DNA of 42,328 nucleotides from Chitinophagales bacterium. GTDB taxonomy: Bacteria; Bacteroidota; Bacteroidia; Chitinophagales; CAIODY01. The stretch lies in assembly GCA_947449695.1 (NCBI GenBank), contig CANFST010000022.1, forward strand, positions 1 to 42,328, read 5' to 3'. Both the position numbers and the translations under genes were made by a program. Below, one piece after another: positions 1 through 8,882 of the stretch (the first letter of the stretch is position 1; each line of letters starts with the position of its first letter). The notes below the pieces were generated by a model, which had not been told where the DNA came from, did not search any database, and saw only the letters and a list, made by a program, of their open reading frames with translations.

Positions 1-840
1 AGCACAATTAATATGTGTATCGGCTGGTTTGCCACATTGGTGACAAGTTGCAATAATATCTTCTGTAATCCTTTCCCCTAGTCTTTCATCAAAAACAAAG
101 TTTTTACCAATGAATTTATTTTCTACACCTAATTCTTTGGCTTTGTTTACATATTCAATTATACCACCTTCAACGTGAAATACATTTTTAAACCCATTAT
201 GAAGCATATAGGCACTGGCTTTTTCGCATCGGATTCCACCTGTACAATACATGATAATGGGAACATCTTTTTTATCTTTCAGCATATCCACAGCCATTGG
301 AAGCTGTTCTTTAAAAGTATCACTTGGTACTTCAATTGCGTTCTGAAAATGACCAACCTCATACTCATAATGATTGCGCATGTCTACAATAATTGTTTCA
401 GGATTTTGACTTAAAGTATTGAATTCATTCGCTTTCAAATACTTTCCTCGGCGCTCCATGCTAAATGTAGGGTCATCAATTCCATCAGCAACAATTTTGT
501 TTCTGACTTTAATTTTTAAAACCCAAAAACTCTTTCCATCATCATCCACCGCAACATTCAATCTGATTCCATTCAATGGCTCGATGGAATACAAGTAACT
601 TTTAAATGCTTCATAATTCTCAGTTGGAATACTTATTTGTGCATTGACACCTTCATGCGCCACATAAATTCGTCCGAAAACTTTCAGTTCAAACAAATTT
701 TTATACAATTCATCACGGAATTGTTGTGGTTCTGTTATCGGAAAATAATGGTAAAATGAAATAGTGGTGCGCTTTTCATCTGACTGGAGCATTTTTTCTT
801 TTAGCTCCTTTTGGTTAATACGGTTGTAAAGCAATGGCAT
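1..840 (-). CDS. trhO: tRNA uridine hydroxylase TrhO (rhodanese family), 3' end outside window
   Basis: The reverse strand from ATG at 840 reads open for 280 codons to the window edge, so the C-terminus is missing. The N-terminal acylphosphatase-like half (about residues 25-110) is followed by a rhodanese domain (about 135-235) with the loop [10 protein letters not shown]; the active-site cysteine is Cys199. A further Cys pair begins in HQCGKPAD near the edge, as in the family's C-terminal metal-binding segment. TrhO (YceA) enzymes use O2 to form 5-hydroxyuridine at tRNA position 34. This is a stand-alone housekeeping gene here. Family assignment is secure; activity is inferred from the family. 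Confidence 0.93.
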   Translation of the reverse strand, partial: MPLLYNRINQKELKEKMLQSDEKRTTISFYHYFPITEPQQFRDELYKNLFELKVFGRIYVAHEGVNAQISIPTENYEAFKSYLYSIEPLNGIRLNVAVDDDGKSFWVLKIKVRNKIVADGIDDPTFSMERRGKYLKANEFNTLSQNPETIIVDMRNHYEYEVGHFQNAIEVPSDTFKEQLPMAVDMLKDKKDVPIIMYCTGGIRCEKASAYMLHNGFKNVFHVEGGIIEYVNKAKELGVENKFIGKNFVFDERLGERITEDIIATCHQCGKPADTHINCA

Positions 841-936
841 TGCGAAAGAATTTTAGGATTAAAAAAAATGTTGCAAAGAAGCCACTGGCATGGTGGACAA
901 AATTCTTGAAACGCTGCAAAGATAATAGTTTTGAAA

Positions 937-1272
937 TTAATTCAAAAACTGAACTAAATCGGAAGGGTCGATGTCATTATGTGTTGAGGAAAAAACACAT
1001 TTACCATCCTTAATTAACAATAGTTGTGGAGATTGGTGCTCCACATTAAATTGTTCGGCAATTTTATTCGAGATATTGCGATGCTGCAATAAATCAAGAT
1101 AGTAAGGCTGTACTTGTGCATCATTAAAATTCCAATTACGCTCAGTTTTGCTTAAAGCCATTCGGCTTATGCTACAACGAGTACTATGTTTAAATAGAAT
1201 TTGAGGAACACTGAATGAAGCTTTTGCAATTAAATCTAACTGCGCTTCTGATTCCAATTGATGCCAGTTCAT
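937..1272 (-). CDS. ytxJ: Bacilliredoxin-like YtxJ family protein
   Basis: A 111-residue thioredoxin-fold protein whose N-terminal motif HSTRCSIS corresponds to the TCPIS/TRCPIS monothiol site of the YtxJ (BrxC) family. The family helps remove bacillithiol from S-bacillithiolated proteins in the cytoplasm. The usual proline after the cysteine is serine here, as in some homologues. The cis-proline region is visible as EHQSPQLLLIKDG. It ends 96 bases from trhO and follows a small lipoprotein gene by 4 bases on the same strand. It implies that the host makes bacillithiol or a similar thiol, which is inference. Confidence 0.85.
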   Translation of the reverse strand: MNWHQLESEAQLDLIAKASFSVPQILFKHSTRCSISRMALSKTERNWNFNDAQVQPYYLDLLQHRNISNKIAEQFNVEHQSPQLLLIKDGKCVFSSTHNDIDPSDLVQFLN

Positions 1273-1276
1273 AAAT

Positions 1277-1420
1277 TTATGAATGAATAACCTTGTTAGA
1301 TGAATTCGCCTTAGTAATCATACCCGGACAACCCAAGGTTTTCTTGTGTGACGAACAGGCTGTGATACAAAATGATACGATTAACATCATTCCCACAACT
1401 GCGATGGTGTATTTTCTCAT
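1277..1420 (-). CDS. Small lipoprotein, 47 aa
   Basis: Reverse-strand ATG at 1420 opens a 47-codon frame. Residues 1-22 form a short charged n-region, a hydrophobic core and a lipobox ending ITAC, so the mature protein would be a lipid-anchored peptide of about 26 residues starting CSSHKK. It contains a CPGM motif (GCPGMITK). The stop lies 4 bases before the ytxJ start, so the two are probably co-transcribed. I cannot assign a function. The clear lipobox and operon position argue that it is real despite its size. Confidence 0.7.
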   Translation of the reverse strand: MRKYTIAVVGMMLIVSFCITACSSHKKTLGCPGMITKANSSNKVIHS

Positions 1421-1527
1421 GCGTTTAAATTGAAAATATAGATTTGTAAAATACTTTTACAGTGAAAAGTTTTACAAAAATAAACATTTTATAAGTAAAA
1501 TAGTTTTTCTCAAAACACATTATCAAC

Positions 1528-2883
1528 ATGAATTTTCACATTGTAGCTTGCGGCGGAAGTGTAATGCACCAGTTAACTATTCAATTAAAGAGGCTTGGAC
1601 ACCATGTTACAGGCAGCGACGACGAAATATTTGAACCAGCTTTATCTAATTTAAAAGTCCACAATTTACTCCCAGAAGAAATGGGTTGGAATGCTGAAAG
1701 AATCACTAAAAATCTGGATGCAGTAATTGTGGGAATGCATGCACATGCTGATAACCCCGAATGGTTAAAAGCGAAAGATTTGGGATTGAAAATTTATAGT
1801 TATCCTGAATTTATTTACGAACATAGTAAAAACAAAACCCGTGTTGCAATTGCCGGAAGTCATGGGAAAACAACCATTACAGGGATGGTGATGCATGTAT
1901 TAAAACAAAACAATAAAGCTTTTGATTTTTTAGTAGGTGCAAAATTAGAAGGCTTTGAATATTCAGTTCAATTAAGCGATGCGCCAATAATGATTATTGA
2001 AGCTGATGAATATCCTGATTCGCAGGAAACAAAAATTCCAAAATTCTTATACTATAAACCGCAAATAGCTTGCATCAGCGGCATTGCCTGGGACCATATC
2101 AATATTTTTCCAACATTTGAAAACTATGTATTACAGTTTGAAAAATTTATTGAAAGCATGGAACAAAACGGACATTTGTTTTACAATCAGGATGATAAAA
2201 CTTTGTGTGATTTAATAACCAAAGCTCAAAACCTGAATGTATCAGGATATAGTGCTCATGAGCATTTGAAAACAGAAGATGGTTTTGAATTGGTCACAAA
2301 ATCCAAAAACTATACTGTTCAGATTTTTGGCGAACACAATTTTTATAACATCAATGCTGCCTATCACATTTGCAAAACACTGGGTCTGAGCAATGAGGAA
2401 TTTTATACTGCAATACAAACATTTAAAGGTGCTGCAAAACGATTACAGCTCATTCATAAAAGTGATAAAAATATTTTCTACTTCGATTTTGCTCATGCAC
2501 CTTCAAAAGTGAAAGCAACAGTGAACGCTATGAAAGAGCTATCACCAAATCGAAAGCTGGTGGCTTGTCTCGAGTTACATACTTACAGCAGTTTGAATAA
2601 AGAATTTCTGAAAGAATATAAAGGTTGTTTTGATGGTGTTGATTTTCCAATTGTGTTTTATTCGCAACATTCTTTTGAAATGAAACGTCTGCCAGAGGTT
2701 TCACCAAGGGAAATATTATTGGCATTTGGCAATGGAGAATTAAAAACTTTTAATCAACCACAGCAATTGCTAACTTATCTGAAACGCATAACGCAGTTTG
2801 AAAAAGAATTCAACCTGCTGATGATGACCAGCGGTAATTTTGGTGGAATGAAAATGGAAGACGTTGCAAAGTTTTTATTTTAG
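1528..2883 (+). CDS. mpl: UDP-N-acetylmuramate:L-Ala-gamma-D-Glu-meso-DAP ligase (Mpl)
   Basis: A 451-residue Mur ligase. The N-terminal UDP-binding domain begins with the glycine-rich HIVACGGS. The ATP-binding loop GSHGKTT is at residues 110-116, with the metal/ATP signature IIEADEYPDS and the central HNFYNINAAY segment typical of Mur ligases. Mpl reattaches tripeptide from old peptidoglycan to UDP-MurNAc, a cytoplasmic recycling step. Length and motifs fit Mpl rather than MurC, which is longer and has a different N-terminus. The ATG at 1528 follows an A/T-rich leader. The next gene on the strand, an NlpC/P60 peptidase, also concerns peptidoglycan. Confidence 0.93.
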   Translation: MNFHIVACGGSVMHQLTIQLKRLGHHVTGSDDEIFEPALSNLKVHNLLPEEMGWNAERITKNLDAVIVGMHAHADNPEWLKAKDLGLKIYSYPEFIYEHSKNKTRVAIAGSHGKTTITGMVMHVLKQNNKAFDFLVGAKLEGFEYSVQLSDAPIMIIEADEYPDSQETKIPKFLYYKPQIACISGIAWDHINIFPTFENYVLQFEKFIESMEQNGHLFYNQDDKTLCDLITKAQNLNVSGYSAHEHLKTEDGFELVTKSKNYTVQIFGEHNFYNINAAYHICKTLGLSNEEFYTAIQTFKGAAKRLQLIHKSDKNIFYFDFAHAPSKVKATVNAMKELSPNRKLVACLELHTYSSLNKEFLKEYKGCFDGVDFPIVFYSQHSFEMKRLPEVSPREILLAFGNGELKTFNQPQQLLTYLKRITQFEKEFNLLMMTSGNFGGMKMEDVAKFLF

Positions 2884-2904
2884 AGACTTGAAAAAAAATA
2901 CTAA

Positions 2905-3549
2905 ATGCCATTGAATCAAATAAAAATATATTTTATTTTTTTTGTAGCCACAGTAGCAATGGGCTGCAGTGCTCCAAAATCTGCAAAAACAGTTATTCCG
3001 CACAAAAAAGACAATATTGAAACAATTGGTAACACCAAACCAAATCAATTACCAACTTCCAAAAAAGAAGTTAGCAAAAATCAACGTCCAAATAATTTTA
3101 AAAATGAAAAGGAATACGATAAATTTTTAATTAACCATTATTCTGACATATTAAATACGCCAAAATCTTATATCAAAAATAGTTTATCATTGTACAAATT
3201 TGTTGATATGTGGCTTGGAACTCCTTATCGCTATGGTGGAGAAGACATGAATGGTATAGATTGCAGCGGATTAGTAAAAACTACTTACAATGAGGTTTTC
3301 CATCAAAATATTACCCGTGATGCAACTTCTCAGTTTAATCAATGTGAATCTTTAGGCAAAGAAGATTTAAATGAAGGAGATTTAGTTTTTTTTAAAATTG
3401 GCTCTCGAAATATAAGTCATGTAGGCATTTATTTAGGCAATAGCAAATTTTTTCATGCCAGTTCCAAAGGCGTAGTTATTAGTGATTTAAATGAAAAATA
3501 TTATAGCAAATATTTTTACAAAGGGGGGAGATTGAAATTGAATAAATGA
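2905..3549 (+). CDS. NlpC/P60 (C40) cell-wall peptidase lipoprotein
   Basis: A 214-residue protein with a signal peptide and lipobox VAMGC (lipidated Cys21), a Lys/Asn-rich linker (about 22-90), then an NlpC/P60 domain. Catalytic residues are visible: Cys120 in GIDCSGLV, His172 in ISHVGIYLG and a polar third residue near His184. The family cuts gamma-D-Glu-diaminopimelate bonds in peptidoglycan; the lipid anchor places it at the inner face of the outer membrane or in the periplasm. It starts 21 bases after mpl, so the pair may be one operon linking wall cleavage to peptide recycling. Confidence 0.88.
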   Translation: MPLNQIKIYFIFFVATVAMGCSAPKSAKTVIPHKKDNIETIGNTKPNQLPTSKKEVSKNQRPNNFKNEKEYDKFLINHYSDILNTPKSYIKNSLSLYKFVDMWLGTPYRYGGEDMNGIDCSGLVKTTYNEVFHQNITRDATSQFNQCESLGKEDLNEGDLVFFKIGSRNISHVGIYLGNSKFFHASSKGVVISDLNEKYYSKYFYKGGRLKLNK

Positions 3550-3582
3550 TACCCTTTAAAGAAAAGAATTAACATTTAAGGT

Positions 3583-3590
3583 TATATTTG
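3583..3590 (+). promoter_or_regulatory. Bacteroidota-type -7 element before the epimerase gene
   Basis: TATATTTG matches the TAnnTTTG -7 consensus of Bacteroidota primary sigma factor promoters, 16 bases before the ATG at 3607. No convincing TTTG -33 element lies 19 bases upstream. Confidence 0.5.
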
Positions 3591-3606
3591 CGCTCATTTT
3601 TAAAAA

Positions 3607-4593
3607 ATGTATCAATCAGTTAACTTTCATGGAGGCGAAGATTTAAGCCAATCATCTTTTTTAGTGACAGGCTGTGCAGGCTTTATCGGATCGCACATAG
3701 CAGAATATTTATTGCAGCACAATGCTAAATTGGTAAAAGGTTTTGACAACTATTTAACTGGTTTAAAATCGAATATCGACTTACTAAAAAAGTATCCCAA
3801 TTTTGAATTTATAGAAGGGGATATTTGTGATTTGAATGCATGCAGAAATGCTTGTGAAGGAATCGATTTTATTACTCATCAAGCAGCTTTAGGATCAGTG
3901 CCAAGAAGCATAAAAAACCCTTTACATAGTCATCAAGTAAATGTTGATGGATTTTTAAATATGTTAATTGCCGCTCGTGATGCTAATGTAAAGCGGTTTT
4001 TGTTTGCATCATCATCCTCAGTTTATGGCGATTCAATTGAATTGCCTAAAGTTGAAAATAAAATTGGGAAGCCTCTTTCACCTTACGCTGTTACCAAGTA
4101 TACCAATGAACTTTATGCTGATGTATTTGCTAAAAATTATGGTATGCAAATAATTGGCTTCAGATATTTTAATGTGTTCGGCCCAAGGCAAGACCCAAAT
4201 GGTGTTTACGCAGCAGTTATACCAAAATTCATTAATTCATTATTAAAAAACGAAAACCCTGTAATTGATGGTGATGGTTTACAAACACGTGATTTTACCT
4301 ACATTGAAAATGTTGTTCAAATAAATATAAAAGCTTTTTTTGCTAACCAACCGGGTTGTACAAACAGAGTTTACAATGTTGCTGTAGCGGCTAATTTTTC
4401 AGTTTTAGAAATGTATAAAACGCTAGTTGAAATATTGCATCTTTCATTTCAATCACAACATACTGAAACCCGTAAAGGTGACATCCGCAATTCATTGGCT
4501 GATATTTCAGCAGCAAAAAATTTATTGCATTACATACCCACAGTCAACTTTAAAGAGGGTTTAAGCAAAACAGTAAAATACTTTCAACAATAA
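3607..4593 (+). CDS. NAD-dependent sugar-nucleotide epimerase (UDP-GlcNAc 4-epimerase-like SDR)
   Basis: A 328-residue extended short-chain dehydrogenase. The Rossmann glycine motif TGCAGFIG lies at 21-28, the serine cluster ASSSSVYG at 134-141 and the catalytic YAVTK at 160-164. The overall pattern, including FNVFGPRQDPNGVYAAVIPKF, resembles WbpP/TviC enzymes that interconvert UDP-GlcNAc (or its uronate) and the galacto form. It probably supplies precursors for surface polysaccharide; the Wza-like exporter gene starts 8 bases later. Exact substrate cannot be told from sequence. Confidence 0.85.
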   Translation: MYQSVNFHGGEDLSQSSFLVTGCAGFIGSHIAEYLLQHNAKLVKGFDNYLTGLKSNIDLLKKYPNFEFIEGDICDLNACRNACEGIDFITHQAALGSVPRSIKNPLHSHQVNVDGFLNMLIAARDANVKRFLFASSSSVYGDSIELPKVENKIGKPLSPYAVTKYTNELYADVFAKNYGMQIIGFRYFNVFGPRQDPNGVYAAVIPKFINSLLKNENPVIDGDGLQTRDFTYIENVVQINIKAFFANQPGCTNRVYNVAVAANFSVLEMYKTLVEILHLSFQSQHTETRKGDIRNSLADISAAKNLLHYIPTVNFKEGLSKTVKYFQQ

Positions 4594-4601
4594 ATAATTT
4601 A

Positions 4602-7112
4602 ATGAAAAAATTAGTTCTAATTTTTGCTTTGATTGGCATTGGTTTTAATTCAATGGCACAAGTAGATATGAGTTCAATACAGAGTTTGCTGCAATCTGGT
4701 GGACTAGACCAGTTACTTCAATCAAAAGGTATTGGAAACAACGATATTCAAAAATTGAAAGGAATGGCTTCGCAATATGGCACTGGTAATGGTGGCTCAA
4801 CAGCCACAGGTGCTAATTCAACGATTGTAACCAATACTCCAGCTGATTCATTTAAAAACGGACAACCAAATCCTGTTCAAAATTTTAATCCAAATAATCA
4901 AACCCAAAATGGAGGGTTTCATAATTTTTTAAATAACTATCAGCAAAGTTCTGCATCAGTTTCTTCCAATGAATTTTATAGTATTTTATCCAATTTAATA
5001 AAACAAAATGACTCATTAAAAAACTTTCAAAATAAACGTATCAAGAGCGTATTTGGATTAGATTATTTTCAAAGCACTCCTTTGGCAGTTTTTGATAGAA
5101 GTAATGGCAGTAAAGCGCCTGACAATTATACCCTTGATGAAGGTGATGAATTAAATATTTCAGTTTGGGGATTCGCTGAATATAATGACGTTTTTAAAAT
5201 TGATAATGATGGATATATTCAACCTCAAAATGTTGGACGAATCTATTTAAAAGGGCTCACTTTCAAAGAAGCTCGGGATTTGATAACAAAAAAATTTGGT
5301 GGTGTATATGATTTAAACAATTCAAAGATTGGCATCAAATTAAACTATTCTAGAATTATTAGAGTGAACATTGTTGGAGAAGTAAATCATCCAGGCACCT
5401 ACTCTATTCCTGCTATCAATAGTGCTTTCAATGCTTTGGCTGCCGCCCAAGGGCCTGATTCTATTGGTACAGTTCGTAATATTCAAATTAAACGAGAAGG
5501 GAAAATTATTCGTACTTTAGATTTGTATGAATTTTTGATGAATCCTGACAATAAAGAAGAATATTTTTTACGCGACAATGATTATTTGATTATAAATTTT
5601 TACGAACAACGGGTTAGTATCTTGGGCAATGTAAAGCGACCGATGATTTATGAAATGAAGAAAGGTGAAACCATAAGCGATTTAGTGAAATTTTCTGGTG
5701 GATTAAAATCATCAGCTTTCACAAAAAACATCAGAATAAAACATTTTGAAAATAATCATCTAAGCTTAGTTGATGTTGATTTTGAAGCTATTGAAAAATC
5801 TAAAGCCAAGCCATTTATATTAAGCGATGGTGATGAAGTTTTTGTTAGCAATGTTGATTCGGAAATTTTCAACAAGGTTACTTTAAGTGGTGCAGTAAGA
5901 GTGCCCAACGACTATGAAATAAAAGAAAACGAAACGCATGTAGCTGACATCATAAAAAAAGCTGGTGGTGTGCTTTATAGCACCTACACACACAAAGCTT
6001 ACATTACTAGAATTGATGCTGCATTGAAAAAAGGATATATGGCTTTTAATGTAGATTCTGTTTTAAATTTCCCCAACATTGCTTCTAATTACTTATTAAA
6101 ACCATTGGATAAAATTGAAATATTTTCAAAGCACCGGTTCGAAGATTCGATAAAAATTAAAATAAGTGGTGCAGTTAGAAAACCAGGGCAATATACTTTT
6201 GGCACTAACCTTACTTTAAAAGACGTGTTATATTATGCAGGCGGATTAAGAGCCGAGGCTGCTGGTAACCGAATAGAGGTGGCTCGAATAATTAATTATA
6301 ACGAAAGTACTAAACAAGGTGAAGCAACTAAAATTGCCATTAAAACTGTACAAGTAAATACTGATTTATCCTTAGATGAAGCATCCGAAAAATTTGAAAT
6401 GCAACCCTATGATGAGGTATTTGTTCGCACCATTCCTGAGTTTGATTATCACAAAGACGTTATTTTGATTGGTGAAATAAAATATCCAGGTGTTTATTCA
6501 TTACTTTCAAAAAACGAAAAGTTATTAGATGTGGTTAAACGTGCAGGAGGCATGTTACCGAGTGCATTTCATCAGGGTGTAACCATTAAACGAACCAAAA
6601 ATAATATCGGGAATGTAGTAGTTGATATTGACAAAGCAATCAATCGTCCACATTCACAATTCAATTATTTGCTTCGTGAAAACGACACTATTTTTATTCC
6701 AAAAATAAATGAGTTAGTTACTATAACAGGTGCAATTAACTTTATTGGTTCAAGTACTGATTCTATTAGCCAAATAAGTGTTCCTTTTTTTGCTGGCAAA
6801 CGTGCAGGATATTATATCAAAAATTTTGCTGGCGGATTTAATAAAAATGCTTTTCGCCGAAAAGTAATTTCAATTGAAGCCAATGGCAGAATGCGAAGCA
6901 CACGAAAATTATTTGGTATCATTAATCATTATCCAAAAATAAAAATGGGATCTAAAATTGTTGTCCCCAAAAAACAACCAGAGCCGCTTACAGCTAATGG
7001 TTCAGGGTTTGATTGGAATAGAGCTTTTGATACTTTTACAATTCGACTCACAGGTGTGATTACTTTATTTGTAGTGGTTTCGAAAGCTGCACAGGTGATA
7101 ACTAATAAATAA
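4602..7112 (+). CDS. Polysaccharide export protein with Poly_export and SLBB repeats (Wza-like)
   Basis: An 836-residue secreted protein. The signal peptide ends at MAQ (about residue 20), and a Gln/Asn/Ser-rich low-complexity stretch runs to about 130. A Poly_export domain begins around DEGDELNISVWG (about 180-260). Five clear SLBB repeats follow, recognisable by the recurring GxVxxPGxY and AGG motifs, plus one degenerate repeat near the C-terminus. A hydrophobic segment (GVITLFVVVSKAAQ) closes the protein and could be the outer-membrane helix seen in Wza. It is much longer than E. coli Wza and has no lipobox. It would form the outer-membrane exit for capsule or exopolysaccharide. No co-polymerase or flippase is in the window. 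Confidence 0.9.
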   Translation: MKKLVLIFALIGIGFNSMAQVDMSSIQSLLQSGGLDQLLQSKGIGNNDIQKLKGMASQYGTGNGGSTATGANSTIVTNTPADSFKNGQPNPVQNFNPNNQTQNGGFHNFLNNYQQSSASVSSNEFYSILSNLIKQNDSLKNFQNKRIKSVFGLDYFQSTPLAVFDRSNGSKAPDNYTLDEGDELNISVWGFAEYNDVFKIDNDGYIQPQNVGRIYLKGLTFKEARDLITKKFGGVYDLNNSKIGIKLNYSRIIRVNIVGEVNHPGTYSIPAINSAFNALAAAQGPDSIGTVRNIQIKREGKIIRTLDLYEFLMNPDNKEEYFLRDNDYLIINFYEQRVSILGNVKRPMIYEMKKGETISDLVKFSGGLKSSAFTKNIRIKHFENNHLSLVDVDFEAIEKSKAKPFILSDGDEVFVSNVDSEIFNKVTLSGAVRVPNDYEIKENETHVADIIKKAGGVLYSTYTHKAYITRIDAALKKGYMAFNVDSVLNFPNIASNYLLKPLDKIEIFSKHRFEDSIKIKISGAVRKPGQYTFGTNLTLKDVLYYAGGLRAEAAGNRIEVARIINYNESTKQGEATKIAIKTVQVNTDLSLDEASEKFEMQPYDEVFVRTIPEFDYHKDVILIGEIKYPGVYSLLSKNEKLLDVVKRAGGMLPSAFHQGVTIKRTKNNIGNVVVDIDKAINRPHSQFNYLLRENDTIFIPKINELVTITGAINFIGSSTDSISQISVPFFAGKRAGYYIKNFAGGFNKNAFRRKVISIEANGRMRSTRKLFGIINHYPKIKMGSKIVVPKKQPEPLTANGSGFDWNRAFDTFTIRLTGVITLFVVVSKAAQVITNK

Positions 7113-7118
7113 ATTTGC

Positions 7119-7667
7119 ATGCAAGTATTTGAGACCCCAATCAAAGGTTTATTAGTAATTCAGCCAACTATATTTAATGATAGCAGAGGTTATTTTTTTG
7201 AGAGTTTTAATCAAGAAAAATTCAATAATCTTACAAAAACCAATACGCAATTTGTTCAGGATAATCGTGCATTTTCATCATTTGGTGTTTTAAGAGGTTT
7301 ACATTATCAAAACAATCCGCATGCTCAAGCCAAGTTAGTATCGGTTTTGCATGGTAAAGTTTTGGATGTTGCTGTTGATATTCGTCCGAATTCCGAAACA
7401 TTTGGAAAACATTTTAGTATCGAATTATCTGCTGAAAATAAAACACAATTATTTGTGCCACGTGGCTTTGCCCATGGCTATGTGGTATTAAGCGATACAG
7501 CTGAATTCTTTTACAAATGTGATAATTTTTATAATAAAAATGCTGAAGGTGGAATCGCTTTCAACGACCCTCAATTAAATATTGATTGGCAGATTGATTT
7601 ATCGAAAGCAATCATATCAGATAAAGATTTAGTGAACCCATCATTAAAATCTATTTCATTAGATTGA
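7119..7667 (+). CDS. rmlC: dTDP-4-dehydrorhamnose 3,5-epimerase
   Basis: A 182-residue cupin of the RmlC family. Signature blocks are FFESFNQEKF, VQDNRAFSSFGVLRGLHYQ with catalytic His62, VDIRPNSETFGKH and FVPRGFAHGYVVLSD. It epimerises C3 and C5 of dTDP-4-keto-6-deoxyglucose in dTDP-L-rhamnose synthesis in the cytosol. It starts 6 bases after the SLBB exporter gene, so epimerase, exporter and rmlC look like one polysaccharide operon. rmlA, B and D are not in this window. It converges with murI. Confidence 0.93.
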   Translation: MQVFETPIKGLLVIQPTIFNDSRGYFFESFNQEKFNNLTKTNTQFVQDNRAFSSFGVLRGLHYQNNPHAQAKLVSVLHGKVLDVAVDIRPNSETFGKHFSIELSAENKTQLFVPRGFAHGYVVLSDTAEFFYKCDNFYNKNAEGGIAFNDPQLNIDWQIDLSKAIISDKDLVNPSLKSISLD

Positions 7668-7681
7668 ATTCGTTAAAAAAA

Positions 7682-8500
7682 TCATCCTTCGTTCCAAATA
7701 TTTTGTTTTTGCAAATGAATTTTGTCGCCATAAAACAATTGTGCTACTTGTTCAAATGCCACTGTATAATCAGATACATAAAACCGATGAGTAGCTTCAC
7801 CGTTTGTTCTTAACAAATTATTTTCAGCTAATTTTTGTTGCACTTCAATAGCAGTTATCTCGGTTGAATCCAACACTTTAACTTCATTGTGATAAAATTC
7901 TTCCATCGTGTTTTTTAAAATAGGATAATGGGTGCAAGCCAAAACTAACACTGCAATTTTACGTAGCTGAGGATGATGTAAATATTCATGGACCAATAAC
8001 TGACTTCCAGTATGGCGGCTAAACCCCTCCTCAATAAGGTGAACAAGCAAAGGGGTAGCTAAAGAATGTACATCATGAATTCCAAATTCAGCTAATTTTT
8101 TTTCGTAAACACCTGAGGCAATTGTTCCTTTTGTAGCAATTACTCCAATCTTTTTATCTGAAAAATTTTTTTTTACATATTGAACCATCGGTTCAATTAC
8201 ATCAACTAACAATATTTTATCTTCAAATTGTTTTTTCAATATTTCAAAAGCGGCGGCTGATGCAGTATTGCATGCAACCACAACCATTTTGCATTGTTTT
8301 TCGATTAAAAATTTTGTTATTTTCGTGGCATAGTTTTTTACTGCATCACTTGATTTATCTCCATATGGCAAATGAATTGTGTCACCAAAATAAATAGTAT
8401 TTTCATGAGGCAATAATTTACAAATAGCATTTGCAACGGTTAAACCGCCGACGCCCGAATCGAAAATTCCAATTGGCTGATTAGCTGATAAATCTTGCAT
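7682..8500 (-). CDS. murI: Glutamate racemase
   Basis: A 272-residue aspartate/glutamate racemase. The N-terminus reads IGIFDSGVGGLTV. The two catalytic cysteines are Cys77 in VVACNTAS and Cys189 in LACTHYPIL. It makes D-glutamate for peptidoglycan in the cytoplasm. Size and both thiol motifs are normal. It is transcribed against rmlC, with 14 bases between the two stop codons. Confidence 0.95.
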   Translation of the reverse strand: MQDLSANQPIGIFDSGVGGLTVANAICKLLPHENTIYFGDTIHLPYGDKSSDAVKNYATKITKFLIEKQCKMVVVACNTASAAAFEILKKQFEDKILLVDVIEPMVQYVKKNFSDKKIGVIATKGTIASGVYEKKLAEFGIHDVHSLATPLLVHLIEEGFSRHTGSQLLVHEYLHHPQLRKIAVLVLACTHYPILKNTMEEFYHNEVKVLDSTEITAIEVQQKLAENNLLRTNGEATHRFYVSDYTVAFEQVAQLFYGDKIHLQKQNIWNEG

Positions 8501-8585
8501 ATTGGAGCAAATGTAAAAACCTACATTAAAAAGTATTAATTTTTTTTTAAAATACTTTAAATAACGCTGCTCCGAATTTTATTGT

Positions 8586-8593
8586 TACCTTTG
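8586..8593 (+). promoter_or_regulatory. Bacteroidota -7 promoter element of the cold-shock gene
   Basis: TACCTTTG is a full match to TAnnTTTG, 19 bases before the ATG of the cold-shock gene. A -33 element is not obvious. Confidence 0.6.
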
Positions 8594-8612
8594 AAGTATT
8601 AAAACAATTTAA

Positions 8613-8807
8613 ATGCAAACAGGTACAGTAAAATTTTTCAACGAAACTAAAGGTTTCGGATTTATCACTCCATCAAATGGCGGTGAAGACATCTTTGTTC
8701 ACAGCAGCGGTTTATCAGGCACTATCCGTGAGAAAGACCAAGTTGAGTACGAAGAACAAAAAGGTAAAAAAGGTATGAATGCGGTTAACGTAAGAGTTAT
8801 AAACTAA
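8613..8807 (+). CDS. Cold-shock domain protein (CspA family)
   Basis: A 64-residue single cold-shock domain. RNP1 appears as KGFGFI (14-19) and RNP2 as DIFVHSS (about 27-33). Such proteins bind single-stranded RNA and DNA as chaperones. It is monocistronic, with its own -7 element and a strong terminator 23 bases after the stop. Confidence 0.95.
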   Translation: MQTGTVKFFNETKGFGFITPSNGGEDIFVHSSGLSGTIREKDQVEYEEQKGKKGMNAVNVRVIN

Positions 8808-8830
8808 TCAACAAATTTTATTTTTTACAC

Positions 8831-8865
8831 AAAAAAGACATTTCCAAACTGGGAATGTCTTTTTT
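8831..8865 (+). terminator. Rho-independent terminator after the cold-shock gene
   Basis: An A-run, a GACATTTCC / GGGAATGTC stem with a short loop and a T6 run form a near-symmetrical hairpin. The symmetry would also let it serve transcripts entering from the helicase side, but the helicase gene is transcribed away from it... towards 8,883, so it may act in both directions. Confidence 0.85.
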
Positions 8866-8882
8866 GTTTTAGTGTGGTTGAG

